From contig OX485806.1 in the NCBI GenBank assembly GCA_950295325.1, positions 57,283,169-57,347,168 on the forward strand: a stretch of DNA of 64,000 bases. Direction: 5' to 3'. Position 1 is the first letter of the stretch. Each line of letters begins with the position of its first letter. The position numbers and the translations under genes were made by a program. Origin of the DNA: Polytrichum commune. Its lineage: Eukaryota; Streptophyta; Polytrichopsida; Polytrichales; Polytrichaceae. Below, piece after piece: positions 30,656 to 40,595 of the stretch. Under the pieces are notes generated by a model that was not told the DNA's origin, did not search any database, and saw only the letters and a program-made list of their open reading frames with translations.

Positions 30656-33231
30656 CGGGCATGCATTCATCTTGGCAATCATCGCCACCCCATCAAGGTC
30701 GGCAATTGCAGGGATAGCCGCCAACGCATCAACGCCCTAATCGAGGAGCACGTCGAACGAACGCCCCAAGCCACTCATAGAAAAATCGTCCTTGAAGCAA
30801 AAATGACCTTGTGGGTGAGTTCCTCCTCCGCAATGATAGTGATCCTCATCAACTTCCTTCGTTGGAAGAACTTAAGCCCGTTTTTTTATCATTGCAAGGA
30901 GTTGAATTCCCCCCACCTCCAAAACAAGGTTACCACCTTCAAATACTTGCGTAGGCTAGGAGTTATGGATGGCATCACCAAGCTTAGAGGTGTCAGCACC
31001 TGGGCCTATAACCAGCGGAATCAATTCCCAGGCCAGCGTGACGAGGCAGACAAAGTTTTTGTCTTCAAGATGTCCGAGGTTGGCCCTGGTAGTGGGGTTG
31101 ACTTGGTTAAGCGCACGCAACCTGGCGGGGATCTCAAGCATGCTTGGATCATGTCCGACCATGTCAAACGCGTCGCCAAGTGGACCACCATGGCTTGCCA
31201 CGTATACGACGGAACCTACCAGCGCGTCATGACCATCACTTGCTGCGATTTCCAATCTGAGGACAAGGATGCTCAAGTGTTTTTCTGGCATAACCTCAAC
31301 CACGTCATGGCTTGCCATGGAATCCCCAAGCCTTACTTCAAAGGCTTCATGGCGGACAGTGCGCAAGCCAATTGGAATGCCGTCAGGATTGTCTATGGGT
31401 CCGGAGATCCAGAGGTTCCCATCGATGGGCGTGAAAGAACCTGCTACTTCCATTGGAACCAGTCTTTGGAGAAACACACCAAACTCTATATTAAGGACGA
31501 CTTGCAAGACCAACACAAGCGTCTCTGCCTCCAGTATTGCGACGCATCCTCTATGCTGGAGGCTGAGACGAGGTACCTCGCCATCAAGGCCTGGTGGGCT
31601 TCATCTAACTGCACCTCCGAGGATGGACTGAAACACCTTCAACTTTGGCTAGCTTCTGGCACTTCCGATATCAACAATGGGGTGGCTTCATGGAATTGGT
31701 GCGTTTTTTGTATTATTACTTTTTGTTCTTTGTTTTGTCTTTTTTTTCTTCCAAACTTTGCTTATTCCTTTCACTGCCATTCCATTTCCCTCGAGAAAAT
31801 CATGACCACCGAGGAATTTGCACAAATGTCCAATTGCAACCTTGCCAAATTCATTCACAATAAATGGCTTCAAGTGTCCGGCAACAAGGGTGGCGATCTA
31901 TACGTGGCCACTATGGATGACTATATTCAATCGTTCCTCCAAGTTGTGGCGTACCATCAATTTCTAAAGGGTGGCGTTGGGGGCGATGGCCCTAGCAAAG
32001 AAGAACTCAAGCTTCGATGCGCTCAATGTCGTGCTCAACGTACTGGTGACCCCGTTGTTCTACAGAAGGTTCTTGTCGACATGCTTGGCGGGGACGAATT
32101 CTGCACCAATAATCCCCACCTCGGCTTGCAAAAACGCAAGCCCGACACCCCCATTGGAGCTCACAACGATACCCACCGCCCCGACACCGTCAATTTTTCT
32201 CGCCCTCGTGTTGCTCAGAGAACCACAAGATCTCATGTTTTACCTTTGCCTACCATCGTCGAGGAGTCCTCCCCGTCAATGCTCAAGGTTCCACCACCCC
32301 CTCCTACTGGTCTAGATTTCCATCGGGTCTCTGCTGTACAAAAATCCAAAGTGGATGAGAAGCTCTGGCATATTGCTCATGTTCTTTACAATTCCTCCAA
32401 AGCATGTTGGGCCATGCATGCTATCACCAAGAAGAAATGCACTACAAAAATTGTCTCCAACTCCAATAGCGCTCTTGCCCGGCATACCTTGGAGTTTGGA
32501 ACTATTACAAATTCACAACACCTAAAGTCGAGAAGTTCTTTTTTTGCCCGGACGACATTGAGCGTTGTGTCAAAGGTTCACGTCGCAAGTGGGTCAACAA
32601 ATTCTCTACTGACCAAGAACGACCTCCAATCCCGCCCGTGTGGCGTGTCAAGCTTGGTACCAACCTCACTCGTCCGGAGATCCTAAAGCTTGAAAATGCC
32701 GGCTTTCAGATCCCGCAGAAAGAACACATCACGTCCACTCGCCTCTTTAACACATTCGCTCCTCCCCTCGACCCTTGTGGAATGGACGTTCTTGCCAACC
32801 CAAACTTTTGTCCTTCTTCTAGGCAGTCCAAGTCTATGAGATGGTCTGCCATCGCACCATCAACAAAACAAATGCAAATGGTGGCATCTGTATGAGCTAT
32901 GGACGGGACCATCTTGAAGGTTATCATGATTCCACGCCCTAGATTTGGTTGTGTGATCATGTTGCAGTCCAAACCTGCACCTACACAATCGATTTACCAA
33001 CTCACAGTGAGTTCTCTGCCCGAGTGTAATTATCCGGCCTTCAAGGATATGATATCAAAGTTTGGCCGCAAACGAAATTCGTTCATGTATTGTAAACACC
33101 TCTACTTCATCTTTGTCAAGGTCTCTAATGTAGACCCCGACGTTGACTTGTTCATTCACGCCCCGACATTTATCTTCAATGAGGTCAAATTCATATTTGA
33201 AGGGGGCCTCTTGACACAATCTACTTCATAG
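30656..33231 (+). pseudogene. MULE-type transposase gene with SWIM-like end, nearly intact
   Basis: A long frame (to about 32490) continues in the next frame to 33231 with one TGA at 32893-32895. The only ATG-type starts are internal (for example KMTLWVSSSS), so the 5' end is unclear. Recognisable parts: YDGTYQRVMTITCCDFQSED (first Asp region), FKGFMADSAQANWNAVR (second Asp), TCYFHWNQSLEKHTK (CxxH typical of MULE transposases), GTSDINNGVASW, then a disordered linker. The tail RNSFMYCKHLYFIF resembles the second half of a SWIM finger (CxCx..CxH); the first pair reads CNY instead of CxC. A T-rich in-frame stretch at 31699-31795 looks like an intron, but no frame-keeping GT-AG pair was found. 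A second dead copy lies at 57.1-58.1 kb. Confidence 0.6.
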
Positions 33232-33447
33232 AATTTTGCTCAGCCTAACACTACATTATACCCTAATAGATGTGGCCATTTGTGGACCTCATATGAACTC
33301 AGAATTGTTTGCTATAATAAATATAATCTCATAGAGTATTTTTATTCCCTTCCAAATGTTGTATCACAATACTAAATTGTGTCATGTGACTCTCTCACCG
33401 TTGAACACTACATGTTCAATTTAACATGCTTACTATGTCTATCAACT
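33232..33447. other. AT-rich spacer
   Basis: No gene or repeat recognised. Confidence 0.5.
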
Positions 33448-33965
33448 CTACTTCCGTGTTACCAACCTCCTAGATTCTTCGGACTTATTTTTGTTGTCCC
33501 TTCTTGATGGAGGTGGACCCGGTCGAAACAAATCAACGTAGGAAGTCGTTTTATTCCTCATCCGTTCCTTCAATGAACGATGATACGGCGATAATCCTTT
33601 CATCCTCTCGCGAAACGACAAAGACCTCAAAGATTCGCCTACTACCTTCACCTCCTCCTCCGTGTTGATTGACTTGTTTTCATTCAAACCAGCGTCTTCA
33701 TTCAAATTTGCGTCATTTTCCGGCACATCCGCTCGCTTCTTATCATTTTTTGCATATCGTTCTGCTCCTCCTCCATCCTCCACCTCCATGCTTTTGTGGA
33801 TTGCAAAAATGGCGTCAACTCGTAGTCATTACTATATCGATTTGCAACATCTATGTCATGTTCCGGCGATGGATTAAAGGGAACATGGGGATCTCCTAGA
33901 CTTCTAATCTCCTTCTCCCATCCTAGGCCAGCAAACATGTCTTTCTCCTCTCCCATTATGTGCAT
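33448..33965 (-). pseudogene. Unrecognised charged ORF in two frames
   Basis: On the minus strand a frame from 33965 (MHIMGEEKDMFAGLGWEKE) runs to about 33790, and a second from 33789 (ATG, MEVEDGGGAERYAKNDKKR) to 33448. Together they could be one highly charged protein interrupted by a frameshift near 33785. The second half includes FRERMKGLSPYHRSLKERMR. No domain is recognised. It may be the remnant of a transposon accessory gene linked to the MULE gene on its left. Confidence 0.35.
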
Positions 33966-34580
33966 GTGTATCTACATTCATATTGGATATGAGTCTAAAT
34001 TATGTTCTCATATATATTCAGCTCATGATAATCTCTTCAACCACAAACAATAATTGTTGCAGTCCAAGCTCTAGAGTTGACTCACACATAGGACAAAGAC
34101 AAAAGTGATGGAATAAAAACGAAACAAGTCGTCGTCCTTTGTATTTTGATTGACTCATTCTTCAATTATACCAATCTCGATAAACTTATTTTCATTTATT
34201 CTTTTTTGGGATCATCCTTGGTTTTAATCATATACTTATATATTATATGATAATTTTCCTATCATTTTAGCACTTCACGGTTTTCAAACTTAATGAGACC
34301 ATTTCAAATTCAGGGCCATTTTATTTGATTTTGGACCTATACATTCCACAAAAATAGGTAATAAATTTTTACTATTTTTGGAAGAATCTAGAATATTCCG
34401 AATATATTCAAAAATTTGATATTTACAAATTTAGTCTAAGAAGTTTGCTATTTTTACTTCCTTTCCGCTCTCCGCTCTCCAAATCTCTGCTCTCCGCTCA
34501 CATAGGAGTGTCGTCCAGTGTAGTATTGTATGTTTTTTTTTCTTTTTGGGATTTTAAGGTGTGTGTGTGTTATGTAGTAT
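33966..34580. other. AT-rich spacer
   Basis: Low-complexity T/A-rich sequence with short TATA-type runs (34230-34260). No gene seen. Confidence 0.5.
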
Positions 34581-35060
34581 ATGTTGCCTATGAGGTTTGT
34601 ATGAGTATGGGCGGTGTTGGGGAGATTATTTTGTTTTGAGTTTGGTGTTTTGTGTAGTAGTGTATGTTATATCTATAGATGTCAACGTGATATATGGAGG
34701 TGATGGGGGACTTGTGGTTGTATGTTTGTGTGAGATGTCGGTATGATGTTGGTATGGGGGTAATGGGCATAAGGGAATCTCGGTGGCGCTAAGTTGGCCG
34801 CGTTGTTGTCACCTATGTGTGTATTGGCCAAGATGGGGCCTGGTGCGAGTGGTGGGCGAGCATTGGGGGGGTCCCGGTGATGTGGCGGCGAGGGCTTGCA
34901 TAATGTTGTGGATGCGGTGGTTCGAATGTTGGAATTCCATGGTGTGGTACTTTTGGGCCACCCCCTTCCGAGGGAGCCTAAAAGTATCACACAAGCCCTT
35001 CGGTGAAGGTGGCCTGCACTTGCATGTGCCCAAGCCGAACCCGGATAATAGGTGTATAAC
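34581..35060. other. G/T-skewed block with hairpin
   Basis: The plus strand is G/T-rich, as in 40.6-43.2 kb. Near its end TACTTTTGGGC (about 34948) and GCCTAAAAGTA (about 34976) form a nearly perfect 11-bp stem. The C/A-rich minus strand gives a Pro/His/Thr-rich ORF (34990-34682) that is probably compositional. Confidence 0.4.
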
Positions 35061-36300
35061 GTGAGTACTTAAATTTTTTAGGGAAATTAAATATGCGTTG
35101 TAGTACCTCCGGAGGTTGGAACTTCGTTTTTATTATTCTGGCTCTAAACTCCACTAATCAATTTCATATCTAGTTCTAACCTTAACCTACAACCTATTAT
35201 AAGCGCAAACGCATTAGTCTTGAAACCAAGATGACCTAACTTGTGAACTGGGATGGTTATGATCCACACCAACCGGGTGTGACTCATACCACCCTAATTC
35301 AATGAACGGAATAACGACGATTTGATGAACCATTCAATTCTTCATATTTCTTTACTTAGTTATATTTAATTTCCTAAGCGGTAGGACTTGGCATAAATTC
35401 CACCCTTTACACAAATTCCTTCTTAATTACTTAATTTTGTTTGCACATTCTACCTCAATACATTCATATATTAGGCATCTTCCCTTACCTGGTTGATGTA
35501 CCCCTTAGTTCGGAACCTTCTAAGGCATTGTGCAGGTCCTTTGAAGGTCGAGTGACATCTCAAACCCTTCGGACTTCAATGATTCGAAGGGTGGTGTCAC
35601 TCTATCAAATTAAGTTTCTGATTCGGGTCTCTTGCCAATAAGGGTTTACAAATTGTTTTAAATGTTTTTAATTGTTAAGTGTGGTTACATTGGATGGACC
35701 ATGAAATGCAACTTAATGGGACTAGAGTGACGGACAACCTGTTGCACAATCTTTATAAATTGGGGCCATTACTCCCAATCTATGGGGCCAACAACATAAT
35801 AGTAGATTTGCGGGTCATTAATCCCACATTTCCACCAACAACATTCAGAGTGGTCGTGTCGGTAATTAATCTGACTTACCACATACGGAACTTGTTAATA
35901 AATAAAGCTACTACCACAAAAAATACCAAGGGGCCCAAGAACAATGGAGTTGGATATTCCCTTGGCGGTGAAGTAGTCGAGCCACTTGACCTTACGAGAT
36001 AGGTGAATGAGTTTAGATATGCATACCTTAGCCGCGCTCCCTTCAACTCTAAATGAAAGGCTAGGATTAGTTGATTTACCTCAATTCTCCTCGGTTGATT
36101 GGGCTCAATGTATGCCGAGCCACTACCTCCATCCTTGCTCTACTTCCCGGACGTCGACCTTGCCTCATTCATTGTAACTAGTTTGATTTTAAAGCGTACA
36201 TTAGTTAATAATTAAAATATAAATTATTTCTTTTGCACTATAATTTAGGCCTAAGCATAATAAATTTATTTAGTGCATGTAATTATCTTTCCAACGATCT
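35061..36300. other. Unassigned spacer with one compound hairpin
   Basis: No credible gene. At 35552-35600 an outer stem GTGACA/TGTCAC encloses an inner stem ACCCTTCG (35564-35571) / CGAAGGGT (35585-35592). An ORF at 35679-36002 has a usable frame but no recognisable motif. Confidence 0.4.
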
Positions 36301-36479
36301 AAAAATCATTTTAATCGGATAAGAAATGCAAAAGTTATGAGGGTTGAAAGTGCGAGGTCAATTCAACCGATCTATCCAACCCACCTATCAAATTTCCAAC
36401 TTCAAAACTTCATAGTAAATTTATTACTACTTGGATTTGGGCTTTCTTTACACCATTGGAAAGCTATTAACAAGATCTA

Positions 36480-37030
36480 ACTAGGAAAAATATAATATCA
36501 GCAAGTTAAGCCAATATGAATCCAACAGACTCCTTGTAACACAGTAGTCAACTAGGAAATCTTAGACTATGTATCCTTTTTTTAGAAATTCGTATCTAAT
36601 TCATTTCTTATTCAAATCTAACCTTCTAAATAACTATGGAAATATATTAAATATGTATATTTGAGAAAAATATATGATTAGCAAGTTAAGCCAAGATGAA
36701 TCCAGGAGACTCTTTGTAATGTAGCAGTCAACCAAGAAATCTCAAGCTACATATCATGCCTTTAAAAATTCATATCTAATTCAAATCTTAGTGAAATCAA
36801 AATTTCTAAACAATCTTAGAAAGCTAGACAAAAAATGTATTTGGGAAAAAATACAAATTTTCAAAATAAAAACTTTTAGTAGACTAGCAGGTATGATTCA
36901 GCAGGTGCTACCCAAAGGACCACCTAGTTTTTCTGTTCCATCTTTGAAAATTCTTACCTAATTGCTACCTTAACCAAATCACAAATGGCAAACGGCTATG
37001 GATAGCTATAGGAAATCTCTCTAAGGAAAA
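36480..37030. repeat. 180-bp tandem repeat, three diverged copies
   Basis: GCAAGTTAAGCCAA(T/G)ATGAATCC occurs at 36501 and 36681, and TTGGGAAAAAATAC at 36841 aligns with TTGAGAAAAATAT at 36661, so the unit is 180 bp. Each copy carries CAGTCAAC(T/C)A(A/G)GAAATCT and a CATATCTAATTCA(A/T)-type segment. The third copy is strongly degenerate. Confidence 0.8.
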
Positions 37031-37199
37031 ATTGAGAAGTATTTTGTTCTAGCTCATGAACTAAGCTTTCAAGGCATTGGCAACTGAGGTCTACAATGCC
37101 TCCACTTGCAATCCTACAATCCAACCTACCTCTACAAAAGAAAGGAAGAAATTTTTGGTGTGTTAATAAACACACATTCTAACTAGGAAAGAAAGTAGA

Positions 37200-37560
37200 G
37201 GAATTTTTGAAGTCATCTATTAGGCCATTGAGAATGTACGCTAAAGATTTTTTTTCCTTAATTACATTGAAGCAGGGCTTCGCCCAAGTATTAGAGAAAG
37301 AGAGAGATCCTACACGATGGAAGGAGGGGTTTTTAAACCCTCTCAAAAAAAGGTTGGACCCCTCCGCCACCGGCTTCATTTTTTTAACTATTTTCCAAAA
37401 TTTTGGCTTGGGGGTTTTTCCGGTTGAAGTTGCCACCCTCTCGCCGAGGTGGTTTCGACGGGAAACCTAATTTTTCGCCATCAAGTTTGCAAGGGGGCTA
37501 GTGGGCAAGTAGCCCCCTTACTCTGTTTCTTTTTTTCCTTCAAAAGTCTTCAAGCCGATT
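37200..37560. other. Low-copy block with GC-rich hairpin, possibly organelle-derived
   Basis: An 87-codon open frame (37207-37470, +) includes FAQVLEKERDPTRWKEGFLN and FPVEVATLSPRWFRRET. It is followed by a hairpin AAGGGGGCTA / TAGCCCCCTT at about 37487-37517. The mix of a GC-rich hairpin in AT-rich DNA recalls organellar intergenic DNA, but I recognise no organelle gene. Confidence 0.3.
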
Positions 37561-37815
37561 TTGTCTTCTTACGCCAAACACCTCTAATAGTCTTGTGTGG
37601 CCCCTATTAACTAATAAACTAATATTTACTTAACTAGCATCTACTAACTTAAATCTTAGCTAGTTGTTTTTACTAGTTAGCATGTTTTTTCTATTCGCTA
37701 TTTTCTAACACTATTTAGTTTTCATTTTGATCTTCTTTCTTCTAGGCTAAATGCTAAATGAACTAATTTTCCCTAATTTTCCTATTAATTTTAACTTTTA
37801 ATGCTAACATTCTAA
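37561..37815. other. AT-rich spacer
   Basis: Nothing recognised; repeated TAACTAG/CTAGTTA-type words only. Confidence 0.4.
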
Positions 37816-39662
37816 CTAAAAGTGATCCCGCGAAATAGTGGACCACTGAAAGGGTTCACACATGGTCATTGCACTCATGATGTTGTGTATGTTTGTTGCG
37901 TGTGTCTTGAACGTGTCCGTGGAAGCTTTGATCCTCATAGCCGTGTTGAAGTTTATGTTGTTGGTGAGCGTGGTGAGCTTGTCATCCATTGTTTTGGCAA
38001 GTTTTTTCATGGCTTTGTTGAAGATCTTCTCCTATACAAGTGGGGAGGTGGCAGCAGTGTTGCTCATGGCTTGGGCTTTTTAGGTGATGACCTCCAGTAC
38101 GGATGCATGTGCTAGTCGGATGGTGGTTTGGTTGGGTTCCTTGCTATCGATGCTACCTTCATGTGGTATGAAGTCTACACGTCTCCCGAGGATGTAGGTG
38201 GACTTGTATAGCCACTCCGTGTAGACCGCCGCATTGAGGCATTGGATGTGGCACCATCCGACTTGCCAATCATCTTCTTGGTTGGTGTTGTATCGAAATG
38301 TGACTCCGGCAATGTTGTCCTCCTCGAATAGTCTCTTAAGGGTTATGATGATTGTTGATTGAGATTCCCATTGGGGGAGGTTGTTCACGACAAGAGTGGT
38401 GTTAATTCTTAGCTCCGATGTGTTGCCCATTTCTTTACCTTTTGGTGATGCTTACTTTGAGTCGTTCGGAGTGGTATGTGAGGCCATTGTTGAGGAGGTC
38501 GTCCCTAGATTCTTTGGTGGTGAGTGTGATGAAGATGAAGTCCTTCTCGATGTCTGCTTTAGTGAGGGATAAGATTTTGATTTGTCGACCATCGTAGTAG
38601 GAGTCCCTCATGAGGGCTCTAAGTATGTCTAAAGCCGTGTTGTTTCGGAGCACTTCGCCTTTAAGGTGTAGCCTCATGTTTTTGGCTTTGGTGATGAGTT
38701 CAAAGCCTTTCTACACCTTGCCAATGACCCTTTTTCCATCCCCCATTGTCATGACGAATGCTCTCTCACCCCGAAGCAATGCCAATCCGTCTCTCTTTGG
38801 GTATTGGAGGCGGATCTTGATGAATCCAACCCAATTTCTTGTGACCGTGTTGATACCAATATCTATGGGGTTGGAGTATGTGTCGCCTAGCGGTATATTC
38901 ATGAGGTTTAGCCTTTCTTTACATGCGATGTTGACCTCCCTTCGGTTGAGTTTCTTGTATTCTCCATCAAATCGTATGGTCGCGTGAAAGCCTTTGGTGA
39001 GGCCCGTGTCTTGGGAGATCTTCTCGTACATGGGGATTTGTGTAAAGTGTAGGTGTTGCCCCGGCACCGCATCCGGTTGTTCGGTGGGGAAGAGGATTTG
39101 TTTGGTGTGTGGGAATGCCCTTCGAAGTGTTCAGATTCTTGTATTTCCCTTGTGGGGGTACCTATGGTGATGAATTCTTCGTCGGTGCGTCTCTCCTTCA
39201 AGTCCTTCATGCCTCTTTGTGTGGCTAGGGCCTCTTGCATTTGGAATCCTAGCCACATTTGACCAATCATGTCTATGCTTAGGGTAGTTGTCCGCTTTGT
39301 TCTCCCACGTGAAGGTGTTGCTGTTGGTTTGTTTGGCGCTACGGGTGTGGATGTTGCGGAGTAGTCCTTGGCTTTCCTTCTTTTGGTGGTTTGGCTCTCC
39401 GATGCATCTTCCATTCTTGGGTTGCAATATTGTAGCGATTGTGGTATGCTCTCAGTGGTGTGGGTGGGCTTGGAGAGTGTTGTTTGGGCAGCTTGTTTCA
39501 TGTTGTGATCGTAGGATAATTGGAGTGAGTTGCTCCCATGTTCCGCGGACACATTCTCTAGCTGGGCATCCATCTCTAGGTCTTCTTCGGCTTCAATGTC
39601 ATGAATTGGAGTGGTATGATGCGACAGTTGTGAGTGAAGTGGGGTTGGCGGCTGCGCCTGTA
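37816..39662 (-). pseudogene. Broken minus-strand ORF with two RRM-like segments
   Basis: A chain of open stretches on the minus strand, in changing frames: 39662-38908 (Thr/Pro/Gln-rich with basic TKRRKAKDYS), 39067-38711 (MPGQHLHFTQIPMYEKISQD..., KGFHATIRFDGEYKKLNRRE), 38677-38435 (LDILRALMRDSYYDGRQIKI, DFIFITLTTKESRDDLL), 38430-38080 (TLVVNNLPQWESQSTIIITL, QVGWCHIQCLNAAVYTEWLY) and 38010-37816 (helical). The second and fourth resemble beta-alpha-beta RNA-recognition folds. A retroelement ORF1 is possible; a host RNA-binding pseudogene cannot be excluded. E3 is inserted at its upstream end. Confidence 0.4.
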
Positions 39663-39667
39663 CTTTT

Positions 39668-40590
39668 TGTCGCAACCCTTGCTAGTTTTCCTTCACTTAG
39701 CTTGACCGCCTTTCCAACCTAGCAAGTGCCACGAGCGCTAACCTGCACATCCCATGCACATGCATGGTTAGCTCCCAAAACCGCGGACCTTCAAGCTCAT
39801 GGCTAGGTCACCAAACCCTCCTACACATGCATTCGGGACTCTCCCCTTAGTAGGTAGCCAATGGCTAAGCTGGACTTCCACTCTTGAGTTGATCATCGTG
39901 TTGCCAAAACAACACTACAACTACCCGGAGCACATTGCCAAGTATGCTCCGGGGGGGTCGGTCGGCTAAGCCGCCTCACCCATATAAGCCTCTAGGACTT
40001 TGGGCGGGGCCCCTACCCCACCATCAAGTATCCTTTTGTCTCTCTACAAGGGTTGGGGCCAAGTGGACATTTTCCCTTAGCCGCTGGGGCTAGAACCCCC
40101 CCAGCAGCTTCAGACGACCATAACTTCTACATATGATGTCTGATGCATTAAGAGACCACTCTATCGTCACCTACTCTTTGCGTAGATGCCAATGGACCCC
40201 TCACTTGCCCCATTCGGGCAAGTATTGAGGAAGTTATGGCTCTTCAAACCTTGGCAGTCCCGGGCACCACTCCCAGGTCACTGCTGTCCCAGGGTGCTGT
40301 CCCGGGACAGTGCCCCACTCAAATGGCCATATCTCCTAGCTAGCACCTCCGATTGAGGTGTTCCTTAGCATTCTAGAATTCCACCGCCATAAGCTACTCA
40401 TAACTTATGGCCTTACCCTCATGACTCTTAGTCCCCGTGGGTGAGAGGCGTTCTCAACGCCCGGGGCCCTCACCCACACTAAGAGTACTTGGGCCCTCTC
40501 ACCAATGGCGCCACAAGTCTCGGGTGTCACTCCGGGGTCCCCCTTGTGCCCATGGTGTTGCGGGCACTCCTCATGGAGAGGTGCGCGACA
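39668..40590 (-). mobile_element. E3: solo LTR of the E-related family
   Basis: 923 bp with ends TGTCGCAACCC (39668) and GTGCGCGACA (40590) on the plus strand, and a perfect 5-bp target duplication CTTTT at 39663-39667 and 40591-40595. It is homologous to the E1/E2 LTRs in reverse orientation, but with many substitutions and small deletions. No internal sequence lies beside it, so it arose by LTR-LTR recombination. Several stem-loops persist, including a palindrome with GGGTGCTGTCCC as one arm. Confidence 0.93.
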
Positions 40591-40595
40591 CTTTT

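Noticed and set aside
31699..31795. A definite intron in the MULE-type gene
   Set aside because: The stretch is T-rich and starts with GT, but the only nearby AG either makes a stop at the junction or breaks the following well-supported frame. It is left as a possibility.
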